23,910 bases of DNA from Planctomycetota bacterium (GCA_018828825.1 JAHJUV010000106.1:1-23910); one strand, 5' to 3'. Positions 1 to 7,976 are shown, numbered from the stretch's first letter. Notes: generated by a model not told the origin, from the sequence alone. Numbers and translations are program-made.

Positions 1-58
1 CGATGCATGTCTTATATAGATTGTACAAATAATTTAAAAGTAAGTGAGGTCTAACGGG

Positions 59-514
59 ATGGAAAAATTTAAAAGCAGCGATGCGATTATCGATTTTGCG
101 ATTGAAAATGAAATAAAGGCCTACAAACTCTACACCGACCTTGCGGCAAAGATAAGCAATCCGGAGATAGCCAAGGTTTTTGAAGAGTTCGCCGTTGAAG
201 AAAAAGACCATAGAAAACAGCTTGAAGATATCAAGAAAGGCGGCATCTTCCACGTGAGCGATAAAAAGGTCGCTGACTTGAAGAGCACAGAATGCACCGT
301 CGATGTTGAACCTACGGGCGATATGGACTACCAGACTGTACTTGTTTTTGCGATGAAAAAGGAGAAAAAGGCCTTTCAGTTATATACCACCCTTGCCAAT
401 CTTACCGAAGATGCGACGGCAAAACAGCTTTTCAGCTCCCTGGCTCAACAGGAAGCAAAACACAAGCTCCGTTTTGAGCTTGAATACGATGAAGTAGTTT
501 TGAAAAATAATTAA
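59..514 (+). CDS. Rubrerythrin-like ferritin-family diiron protein
   Basis: A 151-residue, all-helical protein with two repeats of the ferritin-like diiron pattern. The first half has E18 in the segment EIKAYKLY and E48-x-x-H51 (EEKDH). The second has E102 (KEKKAFQLY) and E132-x-x-H135 (QEAKH). This is the four-helix ligand layout of rubrerythrins, which in anaerobes reduce peroxide in the cytoplasm. There is no C-terminal rubredoxin domain (no CxxC pairs), so it is an erythrin-type or short ferritin-like protein that would need a separate electron donor. I start it at ATG 59, which has a GAGG Shine-Dalgarno at 46-49 with 9-nt spacing; a GTG at 44 would overlap that site. It appears to be monocistronic, and its promoter may lie partly outside the window. 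The family is clear; peroxidase activity is inferred. Confidence 0.85.
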   Translation: MEKFKSSDAIIDFAIENEIKAYKLYTDLAAKISNPEIAKVFEEFAVEEKDHRKQLEDIKKGGIFHVSDKKVADLKSTECTVDVEPTGDMDYQTVLVFAMKKEKKAFQLYTTLANLTEDATAKQLFSSLAQQEAKHKLRFELEYDEVVLKNN

Positions 515-532
515 AAAATTTTCTCTGCCTGT

Positions 533-600
533 CCTCCGAAGCTTCCTTGTCCTCCGTAGTTCTTACGAAGGAGGATGGTCTCTGTGTTCTCTGTGGCTGA
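533..600 (+). repeat. Interspersed repeat forming the menA translation start
   Basis: The element TGTCCTCCGAAGCTTCC is followed by a second related unit, TGTCCTCCGTAGTTC. A complementary arm ending in GGAGG (570-574) can fold back on CCTCC at 551-555. A tract CTCTGTGTTCTCTGTGGC (580-597) follows. Such tracts usually sit between genes, but here they supply the Shine-Dalgarno and first codons of the prenyltransferase gene. That these are dispersed repeats is from memory of similar genomes and has not been checked. Confidence 0.5.
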
Positions 601-1513
601 AACACAATCAAAATTTATTCTCTGGCTTAAGGAATTACGCGCCACGTTCTGCGTCGCAAGCGCTATGCCTGTAATTATCGGCACTGCAATAGCTTATAAA
701 CACTCCGGCGATATCAATCTTATCCTTGCCATCCTTGCTGTTCTGGCAGCGGTATCAATCCATCTCGGAGCCAATGTCGCAAACGATTATTTCGACCACA
801 TCTCCGGCAACGATGAGCATAACGACAACAAAACGCCCTTCTCAGGCGGAAGCAGAATGATTCAAAATAATCTGCTCAGCCCCAAAGAAATCCTTACAGG
901 CTCGATTATATTTCTAATAATCGGTGCTGCTTTGGGAATCGCAATACTGATAATGACAAAAAGTATTTTTGTGCTGCTGCTTGGTCTTGCCGGAATACTT
1001 GGCGGATTTTTCTATACCGCACCGCCTTTGAAACTGGGCTATCGAACAACAGGAGAAATAACCATAGGTTTTCTGTTCGGCATTTTGCCTGTTTACGGAG
1101 CTTACTACATCCAGACCGGCGTAATTGATTTTGTCCCTCTTTTGCCGTCGCTGTTTGTCGCAGTTCTGATATTCCTTGTAATATTCGCAAATGAGTTTCC
1201 GGATTTTGAGGCAGATAAAGCGGTCAACAAGAAAACTATTGTCGTCAGTCTGGGAATCAAAAAAGCAACGGTTCTCTACAAGGCCTCTCTTGTTGTGCTT
1301 TGCATATTAGCGGCTGTTTATTCGATTGCATATCTCAGCACACTTGCCTTGATGACTTTGCTGATACCGGTAATTGTAATCAGCACAATTTGCTTCAAAA
1401 ACGCAAATCCTGAAAAGCTGGCACAAAAAGGGGACGCTGATTTGAGCAAAACGACAATTCTTCTTCACACTATCGGTTGTGTTTGTCTTTTGGCGGCGGT
1501 TTTAGCAGCTTGA
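575..1513 (+). CDS. menA: UbiA-family prenyltransferase, probable 1,4-dihydroxy-2-naphthoate polyprenyltransferase (MenA)
   Basis: An integral membrane prenyltransferase with about eight or nine hydrophobic segments. It carries both aspartate-rich motifs of the UbiA superfamily: NDYFD (residues 70-74, followed by HISGND) and N206-EFPD-FEAD214-K. These bind the Mg-prenyl-diphosphate. The NDYFD...GND form and the roughly 310-residue length fit MenA, which prenylates DHNA in menaquinone synthesis; other UbiA enzymes are possible because no men genes adjoin. The start is ambiguous. ATG 575 directly abuts the AAGGAGG at 568-574, too close to work well, whereas GTG 584 (residue 4) lies 9 nt from it and is the more likely initiator. 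The 3' end overlaps the convergent M48 gene by 44 bp. Confidence 0.8.
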   Translation: MVSVFSVAETQSKFILWLKELRATFCVASAMPVIIGTAIAYKHSGDINLILAILAVLAAVSIHLGANVANDYFDHISGNDEHNDNKTPFSGGSRMIQNNLLSPKEILTGSIIFLIIGAALGIAILIMTKSIFVLLLGLAGILGGFFYTAPPLKLGYRTTGEITIGFLFGILPVYGAYYIQTGVIDFVPLLPSLFVAVLIFLVIFANEFPDFEADKAVNKKTIVVSLGIKKATVLYKASLVVLCILAAVYSIAYLSTLALMTLLIPVIVISTICFKNANPEKLAQKGDADLSKTTILLHTIGCVCLLAAVLAA

Positions 1514-2300
1514 GCCGTTCGGTTATATTGGTAGCGTATTCTTCTTTGCCTACTGTGCCGGTGTTGCCGTAGCGGTTATTGAAAATATGTTCTCTTAAAT
1601 ATCCGACGCGGTTTTCAGGACTTGGATGTGTAGAGAAAAATTCTATCGGGCGGTATTCATCCTGCTTTTGCAGTATCTCCATAGTTTCGACCATTCCATA
1701 AGGCGTATAGCCCGCCTTGACCATATAATCCATTCCAACTGTATCAGCCTGTCTTTCCTGGCGCCTGCTGAAAGACATACCTTCAAGCTGTCTTACAATA
1801 TCAGCAATTCTTATCGCTGAAGACGCCGCCTGCGAACCAGCAACGCTGAAACCTATGCCGATTAAATAATCCCTCGTAATAAGCTCGGCGATGTGTCTTG
1901 CCGTTACGTGCGCCGTTTCGTGCGCCAATATCCCGGCAAGCTGAGACTCGGCATTAAGCTCCTTGAGCAAACCTGTAGTGATATAAATATAGCCGCCGGG
2001 CAGAGCAAAGGCGTTGACCGAGTTATGGTCGATGGTCTTATAGCTGAAACCAATCTCAGGCGAATGACTTATACGGGCAATTTTCTGTCCGATTGAATTT
2101 ATATAATTTTGAATCTGGACGTCGTTGACGCTTTCGCCGAGCTCTTTTTCAACCTGCTTGGAGTATTCTTCCCCCATTTTCTTTTCGTCTTCAGGGCTCA
2201 CAAGCAGAAACTGGTCCTCTCCTGTTACGGGATTAACCGAACAGCCGCTGCAGATGAGTCCAAATACCGATGCAATTAGTAATAGCCAGAAAGTTTTCAT
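1470..2300 (-). CDS. M48-family zinc metallopeptidase, lipoprotein
   Basis: A 276-residue BepA/LoiP-like peptidase. The N-terminal signal ends at a lipoprotein cysteine (C20, in CSGCSVNPVTG), so it is probably membrane-anchored outside the cytoplasm. The zinc site is HETAH (127-131), with the third ligand in the downstream E182-x-x-x-D186 motif (RRQERQAD). A typical C-terminal HPSPENR segment is present. Such enzymes degrade or help assemble misfolded envelope proteins; the role here is inferred. The gene ends in TAG inside the convergent menA coding region. It lies 10 bp downstream of the phosphomannomutase gene on the same strand, so the two are probably co-transcribed. Confidence 0.88.
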   Translation of the reverse strand: MKTFWLLLIASVFGLICSGCSVNPVTGEDQFLLVSPEDEKKMGEEYSKQVEKELGESVNDVQIQNYINSIGQKIARISHSPEIGFSYKTIDHNSVNAFALPGGYIYITTGLLKELNAESQLAGILAHETAHVTARHIAELITRDYLIGIGFSVAGSQAASSAIRIADIVRQLEGMSFSRRQERQADTVGMDYMVKAGYTPYGMVETMEILQKQDEYRPIEFFSTHPSPENRVGYLREHIFNNRYGNTGTVGKEEYATNITERLKLLKPPPKDKHNR

Positions 2301-2310
2301 TATTTTTACC

Positions 2311-3687
2311 TCAATGCTCTACAGGCTGGCCCAAAATACCTTCAATTTCCTTAAGCTGTTTATCCAGCAGCTCTTGTGTCTTTGCCTCTACGTTGAGCCT
2401 CAATGGCGGCTCAGTATTGCTCGGCCGGCAATTGAACCACCAGTCCTTGAATTGTATCGTTATTCCGTCAAGGTCGTCCGCCTCGCCCTGGCTGAACTTG
2501 CGTTTCAGTTCCTTCATCATCGCGTCTTTGTCGTCAATGACAAAATTTATCTCTCCGCTTGCGTAATATCTCCGCAGCGGCTTGATAAGTTCACTTATCG
2601 GCTTATTGGACGAGCTGAGAATGTTTATAATATGCACCAGCGTAATCATAGCCGAGTCGGCGTAGAAATTATCGCGGTAATAAAAATGTCCGCTCAGCTC
2701 CCCGCCGAAGACCGCCCTTGCTATCCGCAGCGTCCTTTTCATAAACGCGTGTCCCACTCTTTCGCGTCTCGGCACACCGCCGGCCTTTAAAATCTCTTCG
2801 CGCACAACCCAGCTGCTTCTCAGGTCGTACAAAACCGCCGCCCCGGGCGCGTTTTTCAAAAAGTACGGCACCATAAGAGCCGTCAGCAGGTCGCAACTGA
2901 TAGTCTTTCCCTTTTCATCGACCATCATCATCCTGTCGGCGTCGCCGTCAAAGCAAATACCGGCGTTCGCCTTGCGTCTTTTGACCGCGTTTTTGAGCTG
3001 GGTAAGATTACTCTCGACCAGCGGATTAGGCTCGTGTTTAAACACTCCCTTATGCTCGAAATTAAGCTTTATTATTTCAATGCCCAAATCGTCGAAAAGT
3101 AGCGGTACCATTTTGCCCGCCATTCCATTGGAAGCATCGATAACTATCTTGAGCGGTTTTACCTTTGAGCCGAGAAACTTTAATACGTGCCCTTTATATT
3201 CCTCGGTCAGATTGCATTTCTCGACCGCCCCGTCCATCACGCCCCTCGTATGCAGCAGCGCCGTGGAAATATGTCTGATTTCATGCAGACCTGTATCGGC
3301 CCCGACCGGCTTGGCCTCAAGGCTGGAAATTTTAAAGCCGTTGTACTGCGCCGGATTGTGCGAAGCAGTTACCTGCACCCCGCCGCAGGTTCCCAGATGA
3401 TTTATCGCGAAATAAATCTGAGGCGTATCAACCATACCGATATTAATAACATTCGCACCGGCAGCGTTCATACCTTTGATAAGCGCATCGGCAAGAGATT
3501 TGCTGTGCGTCCGCATATCATAACCAACGCAGAGACTCTGGCGGTTGGCAAGCCCGCGGTCATAGCCGCGAAGCATTGACCTTAAAAACGACGCTGTTGC
3601 GTTGCCTATCTTCCATGCCGCGTCCTCGTTCAACTGGTCGGGGTAAATGCCGCGAATGTCATAAGCCTTGAAAATTGTCGGATCCAT
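2311..3687 (-). CDS. Phosphomannomutase/phosphoglucomutase (ManB/AlgC type)
   Basis: A 458-residue alpha-D-phosphohexomutase with all four signature loops: the phosphoserine loop TASHNP (S109), the metal loop DGDADR (247-252, with Ala in place of the more common Gly), the sugar-binding loop GELSGH (329-334), and the phosphate-binding loop RPSNTEP (421-427). It interconverts hexose-6- and hexose-1-phosphates in the cytoplasm, feeding GDP-mannose or glucose-1-phosphate into cell-surface polysaccharide. Mannose versus glucose specificity cannot be read from these motifs. ATG 3687 has an upstream AGGGAG. The gene is divergent from rlmN across an AT-rich repeat and is followed closely by the M48 peptidase gene. 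Confidence 0.93.
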   Translation of the reverse strand: MDPTIFKAYDIRGIYPDQLNEDAAWKIGNATASFLRSMLRGYDRGLANRQSLCVGYDMRTHSKSLADALIKGMNAAGANVINIGMVDTPQIYFAINHLGTCGGVQVTASHNPAQYNGFKISSLEAKPVGADTGLHEIRHISTALLHTRGVMDGAVEKCNLTEEYKGHVLKFLGSKVKPLKIVIDASNGMAGKMVPLLFDDLGIEIIKLNFEHKGVFKHEPNPLVESNLTQLKNAVKRRKANAGICFDGDADRMMMVDEKGKTISCDLLTALMVPYFLKNAPGAAVLYDLRSSWVVREEILKAGGVPRRERVGHAFMKRTLRIARAVFGGELSGHFYYRDNFYADSAMITLVHIINILSSSNKPISELIKPLRRYYASGEINFVIDDKDAMMKELKRKFSQGEADDLDGITIQFKDWWFNCRPSNTEPPLRLNVEAKTQELLDKQLKEIEGILGQPVEH

Positions 3688-3703
3688 CTGGAATAAACTC
3701 CCT

Positions 3704-3798
3704 AAAAATTTAAAATTTAAGATTTAAAATTCAAGATATAAAGCATAGAATATACGCTATAAATATTAAATCTTCAATTTTAAATTTTCAATCTTAAA
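3704..3798. repeat. AT-rich direct/inverted repeat between divergent genes
   Basis: Runs of AAAATTTAAGATTTAAAATT on the left side, and ATCTTCAATTTTAAATTTTC on the right side, are imperfect inverted copies of each other. The tract separates the phosphomannomutase and rlmN starts, must contain both promoters, and runs up to the rlmN ATG. Confidence 0.5.
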
Positions 3799-4836
3799 AT
3801 GGACCTCAAAAATAAAACGCTTGCGGAATTGAAGGCTATTGTTGCCAGTCTCGGCAGCAAGGAGTATATCGCTAAATATATCTTCAGTTTTCTGCACCAG
3901 CACAATATAAACGACATCAGCCTGATGACTACGCTGTCGAAAGAGCTGCGCCAAAAGCTCACCGACGACGGTTTTTTCATCTCACAACTTAAAATCACAG
4001 AAAAACTTTCCGACCCGGACGGCACAGTAAAATATCTCTTTGAAACCTATGATGGACAGAACATCGAATCAGTCCTCCTCGATGAAAACGGCAGGAAGAC
4101 AATCTGCCTTTCGACGCAAATTGGCTGTCGGCTCGGCTGCAGGTTCTGCGCGACCGGCTATCTTAAGTTCGCCAGAAATCTCACCGCAGGTGAAATCGCA
4201 GATCAGGCAATCAAAATTTCCGCCAGCATCGGCTGTAAAATCAACAATATAGTCTTTATGGGAATGGGCGAACCGCTGGACAATTACGAAAATACCATAA
4301 AAACGGTCAGAATCCTTGCCGACCCTGCCGGTAAAAACATCGGTATCCGCAAACAGACAATTTCTACAGTAGGTCTGCCGGACGGAATAAAAAAACTTGC
4401 CGATGAGGAAATTTATCCCCGCCTTGCGGTCTCTCTGCACGCCCCGGACGACGATTTAAGAAAACAGATTGTCCCGGCAGCGGCCAAGTACCCCATAGGC
4501 CGGCTCTTAAACGCGATGAAGCTGTATCAAAAGAAAACCGACCGCAGAATCACAATCGAATACTGTATGATGGAAGATATTAACGACAACCCCGATTTGG
4601 CCCTGAGGCTTGTACAGGTTTTAAGAGGTCTGTACGTCAGCGTCAACCTGATTGAGTATAATCCTCATCCCGGCTGCAATTTCAAACCGAGTCCGCAGGA
4701 CAGAATCAAGACTTTCAAGGACATCCTGATGCAGGCGGGGATTGAAACCATTATCCGTTACCGCCGGGGCAGGAGTATAAAAGCCGCCTGCGGCCAACTC
4801 GGAGCAGATAGAATTCCAAACAAATCCAATAGTTGA
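3799..4836 (+). CDS. rlmN: 23S rRNA (adenine-2503-C2)-methyltransferase RlmN, radical SAM
   Basis: A 345-residue RlmN/Cfr-family enzyme. The radical-SAM cluster motif is C110-x3-C114-x2-C117 (GCRLGCRFCATG). Other family blocks are FMGMGEPLDNYENT, STVGLPDGI, LAVSLHAPDD, RITIEYCMM and NLIEYNPHPG. The C-terminal GRSIKAACGQL supplies the methyl-carrying cysteine (C331). RlmN methylates C2 of A2503 in 23S rRNA, and of A37 in some tRNAs. No clear Shine-Dalgarno precedes the ATG; the AT-rich repeat runs right up to it, so translation may be leaderless-like or weak. It heads a likely operon with the three following genes. Confidence 0.95.
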   Translation: MDLKNKTLAELKAIVASLGSKEYIAKYIFSFLHQHNINDISLMTTLSKELRQKLTDDGFFISQLKITEKLSDPDGTVKYLFETYDGQNIESVLLDENGRKTICLSTQIGCRLGCRFCATGYLKFARNLTAGEIADQAIKISASIGCKINNIVFMGMGEPLDNYENTIKTVRILADPAGKNIGIRKQTISTVGLPDGIKKLADEEIYPRLAVSLHAPDDDLRKQIVPAAAKYPIGRLLNAMKLYQKKTDRRITIEYCMMEDINDNPDLALRLVQVLRGLYVSVNLIEYNPHPGCNFKPSPQDRIKTFKDILMQAGIETIIRYRRGRSIKAACGQLGADRIPNKSNS

Positions 4837-4867
4837 AAAACAGGCCGAAAGTGGTTATATTGAGACT

Positions 4868-5053
4868 ATGCCAAAAAAAAGAAAAAAACAGCAGGATTCA
4901 ATACAAAAAGCCATTGATTACGGCATCGATATACAAATGCTGAAAGATAATCTGAAACGTTCTGTCGAGGAAAGATTATCACGTCATCAGTCGGCACTTA
5001 ATCTTGTCCGTCTTTTTCAAAAAGCTCAAAAAAACAGATTAAAGAAGGTCTAA
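4868..5053 (+). CDS. Small basic protein paired with a nucleotidyltransferase
   Basis: A 61-residue lysine-rich protein. Its centre, YGIDIQML followed by VEERLSRHQSALNLV, is predicted to be helical. I recall small ORFs with a similar YGID...ERLxRHQ pattern directly upstream of nucleotidyltransferase genes in many bacteria, but no function has been assigned to them. The stop is 4 nt before the nucleotidyltransferase ATG, so the two are almost certainly translated together. It could be an antitoxin-like partner; that is inference from gene size and context only. Confidence 0.6.
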   Translation: MPKKRKKQQDSIQKAIDYGIDIQMLKDNLKRSVEERLSRHQSALNLVRLFQKAQKNRLKKV

Positions 5054-5057
5054 CGGA

Positions 5058-5537
5058 ATGAAAGACTTTTTTTCTTTACTAAAGAAACTATCCCAAAACA
5101 AAGTTGACTATGTTGTCGTCGGCGGCTTTGCCTGTATAGCGCACGGCGCAACTTTCGTCACACAGGATGTCGATATCTGCCTCGATTTTAACGCCGATAA
5201 TCTTCTGTGTCTCCAAAAAGCACTTGCAGATTTACATCCAATCCATCGAATGACGCCGAATAAGCTTAAGCTAAAATTAACCAAAGAAAACTGTAAACAA
5301 TATAAAAATCTTTACCTCGATACCGATAGCGGACAGCTTGACTGTATAAGTTTTATTGAAGGCGTAGGCGGCTTCGAACAGGTTAAAAAGAAAAGTATGC
5401 CGATTAAGATTGAAAAATTGCATATACAGATATTGAATCTCGACGCCCTTATTGAAGCAAAAAAATCAATGAACCGCGAAAAAGATGTTCAGACCATCAC
5501 TCAGCTTGAAACCATTAAAAAATTGAAGGACTCATGA
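5058..5537 (+). CDS. Nucleotidyltransferase-fold protein (AbiEii/DUF6036-like)
   Basis: A 159-residue protein with the minimal nucleotidyltransferase core: GG at 22-23, HG at 29-30, then T35-x-D37-x-D39 (VTQDVDI) for metal binding. The C-terminal segment LDALIEAKKSMNREKD is typical of the stand-alone AbiEii/DUF6036-like group, relatives of which transfer nucleotides to RNA or proteins in toxin-antitoxin pairs. The substrate cannot be predicted. It follows the 61-residue ORF by 4 nt and its stop overlaps the HAD gene start (ATGA at 5534-5537), giving translational coupling. The pair could be a toxin-antitoxin-like module embedded in a housekeeping operon. Confidence 0.7.
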   Translation: MKDFFSLLKKLSQNKVDYVVVGGFACIAHGATFVTQDVDICLDFNADNLLCLQKALADLHPIHRMTPNKLKLKLTKENCKQYKNLYLDTDSGQLDCISFIEGVGGFEQVKKKSMPIKIEKLHIQILNLDALIEAKKSMNREKDVQTITQLETIKKLKDS

Positions 5538-6187
5538 ACGCTTTGCCAAAAGGTATAATCTTCGATATGGACGGCGTTCTGGTCGATTCGGAACCGTATA
5601 TAATAAAGGCTGTAACGCTGGCGCTGGCCGAGTTCGGCCTGAAAATCACAGCCGAGGATTTCCATCCCTTTACAGGAACAGGCGAAAAAAACTGCATCCG
5701 CGGAATGGCCGAAAATCACAATTTCTCAATCGACCTCGAAGAAGCCACGAGCCGAACCTACGATATCTATCTTGAGCTAATCAGCGGAAACCTCAAACCC
5801 CTGCCCGGCGCAAAGGAATTTATAGACGAATGCAAGAGACTGCGGAAAAAAATAGCGGTCGCTACAAGCGCCGATATACGCAAGGCCGCGGGCAACTTTA
5901 CGGAATTAAAAATCCCGCCTGAAACCTTTGACGCTATTATTGCCGGCAATAATGTCAAACATACAAAACCTGCGCCAGACATATTTTTGCTCGCCGCTGA
6001 AAAACTTGCCCTCGACCCAAAGGATTGCCTGGTTATAGAGGACGCTCTTAGCGGAATACAGGCTGCCAAGGCGGCCGGGGCAAAATGCCTTGCGATAACT
6101 TCAAGTTTCACTCCCCAAATACTTGCCGGCGCAGATTTTTACGCCCCCGATTTGGCCCACGTCCCAGCCGAAGCCGTCAACTGGTAA
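5534..6187 (+). CDS. HAD-superfamily phosphatase, beta-phosphoglucomutase-like
   Basis: A 217-residue HAD subfamily I enzyme. Motif I is D11-M-D13-G-V-L-V-D-S, motif II is T111-S112, motif III is K145 in HTKPAPDIF, and motif IV is E169-D170 in VIEDALSG. The cap sits between motifs I and II. It is likely a cytosolic phosphatase or phosphosugar mutase; the E. coli YqaB/YniC class has this architecture, and the substrate is unknown. Its ATG overlaps the upstream stop codon (ATGA), so it is the last gene of the rlmN operon. A hairpin follows the stop, but its T-run favours the opposite strand. Confidence 0.87.
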   Translation: MNALPKGIIFDMDGVLVDSEPYIIKAVTLALAEFGLKITAEDFHPFTGTGEKNCIRGMAENHNFSIDLEEATSRTYDIYLELISGNLKPLPGAKEFIDECKRLRKKIAVATSADIRKAAGNFTELKIPPETFDAIIAGNNVKHTKPAPDIFLLAAEKLALDPKDCLVIEDALSGIQAAKAAGAKCLAITSSFTPQILAGADFYAPDLAHVPAEAVNW

Positions 6188-6190
6188 TAA

Positions 6191-6221
6191 AAAAAGCTCC
6201 CCTGTTCCCCAACAGAGGAGC
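6191..6221 (-). terminator. Rho-independent terminator of the DUF438/hemerythrin gene
   Basis: GCTCC-C-CTGTT (6196-6206) pairs with AACAG-A-GGAGC (6211-6221) around a CCCC loop. Read on the minus strand the stem is followed by TTTTTTTATT. The plus-strand side lacks a T-run. Two small CCGGCAAGCCGG-type palindromes (about 6236-6252 and 6283-6296) lie between it and the stop codon. Confidence 0.75.
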
Positions 6222-6296
6222 CTTAACTGAAACTTTCCCGGCAAGCCGGAAAAGTACCCTATATATAAAAATCCCCTTCTTCCCGCAAGCCGGGCC

Positions 6297-7052
6297 TTAC
6301 TGACAGGGTTGCGGGTCAAATCCGCAGTAGCCCATTTCTTCACCGAGCTGCTTTATCCGCCACCAGACCCTTTCATCTTTAAGAACGTCCAGCGCGACAG
6401 GATAAAGAATATTGTCTTCCTGAAAGATGTGCTCCCGCATAATGGGAACAATGGCAGCGGTAATGGCATTAATCTGAATTTTAAACTGCACCGGCTCAAA
6501 ATTTTTGAAGTTGTTCACCGCCATCGTCAGGTTGCCGACCATATTTTTGATTCGCCAGTGCGCCTTTTCCAGAACCGTACAAATGCTTTTGCAGGGATAA
6601 TTTGCCAATACCGGAAAAATCAAATCGTCTTCCCTCTGATTATGAATATCGATTGCCTGCAGATGACCGGTAATGTGTTCGAGCCTGCGATACTCACTTG
6701 ACAGTTCCGTCAGACCGGTTGCCTCCTGTATCATCAGATTTACCTCTTCAAGGTCGGCAAGAAAACATTCGAACATTTCATGCTCGGCAAGAACCTTGCG
6801 GACAGGATGGTCGGGACTAAGATTTGCCCGCAAAAGCGCAAACTGGTCGCCAAGAATAGAGGCAAAGGCATAAACAAGCGTGCGAAGCTGGTCGAAAGAT
6901 ACACCTGAACCTACGAGATACTTGTGAGCCCTGCTGATATCGCTCAATCTTAAAGTGGAAAGTAATTGGCGGGCTTCCTGTCGGATTTTTGTTGGGTCCT
7001 CCCCGCTGCGGACGCGTTCAAGAATATCAGCGAGTTTCCGTGCCTTTTCCAT
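6297..7052 (-). CDS. DUF438/hemerythrin-domain protein
   Basis: A 251-residue cytosolic protein. Residues 1-70 match the DUF438-type N-terminus (a segment with RLSDISRAHKYL), and residues 80-225 form a hemerythrin HHE four-helix domain. Candidate iron ligands are H91, H130 or H137 with E141 (HNQRE), H165, and H208 with E212 (REHIFQE). The C-terminal EMGYCGFDP block is common in this family. Roles proposed for relatives include O2/NO sensing and iron-sulfur repair; none can be fixed here. I start at ATG 7052, which has AAAGGAGG with 7-nt spacing, rather than at upstream TTG codons inside that site. It fits an anaerobe that also carries a rubrerythrin. Confidence 0.85.
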   Translation of the reverse strand: MEKARKLADILERVRSGEDPTKIRQEARQLLSTLRLSDISRAHKYLVGSGVSFDQLRTLVYAFASILGDQFALLRANLSPDHPVRKVLAEHEMFECFLADLEEVNLMIQEATGLTELSSEYRRLEHITGHLQAIDIHNQREDDLIFPVLANYPCKSICTVLEKAHWRIKNMVGNLTMAVNNFKNFEPVQFKIQINAITAAIVPIMREHIFQEDNILYPVALDVLKDERVWWRIKQLGEEMGYCGFDPQPCQ

Positions 7053-7340
7053 AGCCGTGCCTCCTTTCAACAAAACGTCAACTGAACCAAAAACCAGCCG
7101 CCTATGTCATAGTCAACACGCACGCGAAACTATCTATATCTCTATACGAATAACCTCGGCAAAGTTCATAGAAAAAATTAGGAAAGCGCATAAAATTTTT
7201 GAAATCGTGCTAATATATGTTAAGACAGGCAAGACAGGAAAATTGTGCCGATTATAGTACGTTTTATAAAAACTTATGCGCTCAAAAATCCTCTAATCTG
7301 ATGTGTATAAAATTGTGATGCTCCCTCTTTCAACAACCAT

Positions 7341-7446
7341 AAAAAAGGTCCGGCAGATGTAAGAGCCGATTTTAAAGGCAGGCGGAGTGGCCGCCAGCTC
7401 TACTTCTCCATCCTCCTGATAAGGCTCTACATCTCTCTGTCGGACC
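7341..7446 (-). ncRNA. Candidate structured RNA of unknown family, ending in a terminator
   Basis: In the 575-bp gap 7053-7627, positions 7347-7367 pair with 7423-7446 to form about 20 bp: GGTCCG/CGGACC, AGATGT/ACATCT and AGAGCC/GGCTCT, with a short bulge. The helix encloses an inner hairpin GGCGG-AGTGG-CCGCC (7381-7395). On the minus strand the helix is followed directly by TTTTTT (7346-7341), so the minus strand is the likely sense. A second hairpin, CTGTCTC-AAAC-GAGACAG (7458-7475), lies just upstream in that direction. I could not match it to SRP, 6S, tmRNA or a riboswitch. It could be a free RNA or a leader element of the hemerythrin gene about 290 bp downstream. Nothing else is evident in the gap. 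Confidence 0.5.
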
Positions 7447-7627
7447 AATATAATAAACTGTCTCAAACGAGACAGAATAAGTTAAACCGGATTTTTCAAT
7501 TCACTCCCCCCTCTGATAATCTACATCCCACAATGATAAGCTAAATAAACTGAAAAAGCAAGAAAAAACCTCTATTACCCCCTGAAATATGTCAAAAAAT
7601 GCCTGTTTTAATGCCTGGCAGATACCT

Positions 7628-7891
7628 TTACTTTTCTGCCGAGCATTTGCCGGCGAAGATATTATACAGCCAGGCGAATATCGCCCCGCCAATCGCGCCG
7701 TCGAAAAAGGCCCAGACAAGACCGATGACAGAGCCGATGGGACTTACAGTATAGCCGCGATACAGTCTGCCGATAAAAGTAGGGTCGCCCGAAGCGCCGT
7801 CAAAGGCTATCAGCCACCACGTCAAAAAGAAAAGTCCCAAACCCCACCACAAACCGAACGTCAGCGCGAATGCTTTTACATTAAGTTTCAT
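7628..7891 (-). CDS. Small multi-span membrane protein
   Basis: An 87-residue hydrophobic protein with two or three membrane segments: LTFGLWWGLGLFFLTWWL near the N-terminus and IGLVWAFFDGAIGGAIFAWL near the C-terminus. A polar loop containing DPTFIGRLYRGYTVSP connects them. It resembles small bacterial membrane proteins of unknown function that annotation pipelines often label holin-like because of size. There is no lysis context here, so I do not call it a holin. The start is supported by AAGGAG about 7 nt upstream of the ATG. It is probably monocistronic. Confidence 0.7.
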   Translation of the reverse strand: MKLNVKAFALTFGLWWGLGLFFLTWWLIAFDGASGDPTFIGRLYRGYTVSPIGSVIGLVWAFFDGAIGGAIFAWLYNIFAGKCSAEK

Positions 7892-7976
7892 TTTCTGTCT
7901 CCTTACAGAATTGCATTATGTATTTTTTTGAACTGCAAAAATAACAAAGCTGAAAGTAAGATTTGTTTTTTAATTA

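Noticed and set aside
1470..1513. Frameshift or misassembly at the menA/M48 junction
   Set aside because: Both C-termini look normal for their families; a 44-bp convergent overlap is simply compact gene packing.
2125..2790. 221-residue plus-strand ORF
   Set aside because: It is antisense to the M48 and phosphomannomutase genes, which carry complete catalytic motifs.
6300..6325. tRNA T-arm-like GGGTCAAATCC
   Set aside because: No cloverleaf can be built around it, and it codes the CGFDPQ end of the hemerythrin protein.
7341..7446. Small SRP RNA (4.5S) or 6S RNA
   Set aside because: The SRP apical loop motif GGAAGGAAGCAGCC is absent, and it is too short for 6S RNA with no central open bubble flanked by long arms.
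7501..7719. 72-residue minus-strand ORF
   Set aside because: It overlaps the small membrane protein gene in another frame, has no RBS and no recognisable pattern.
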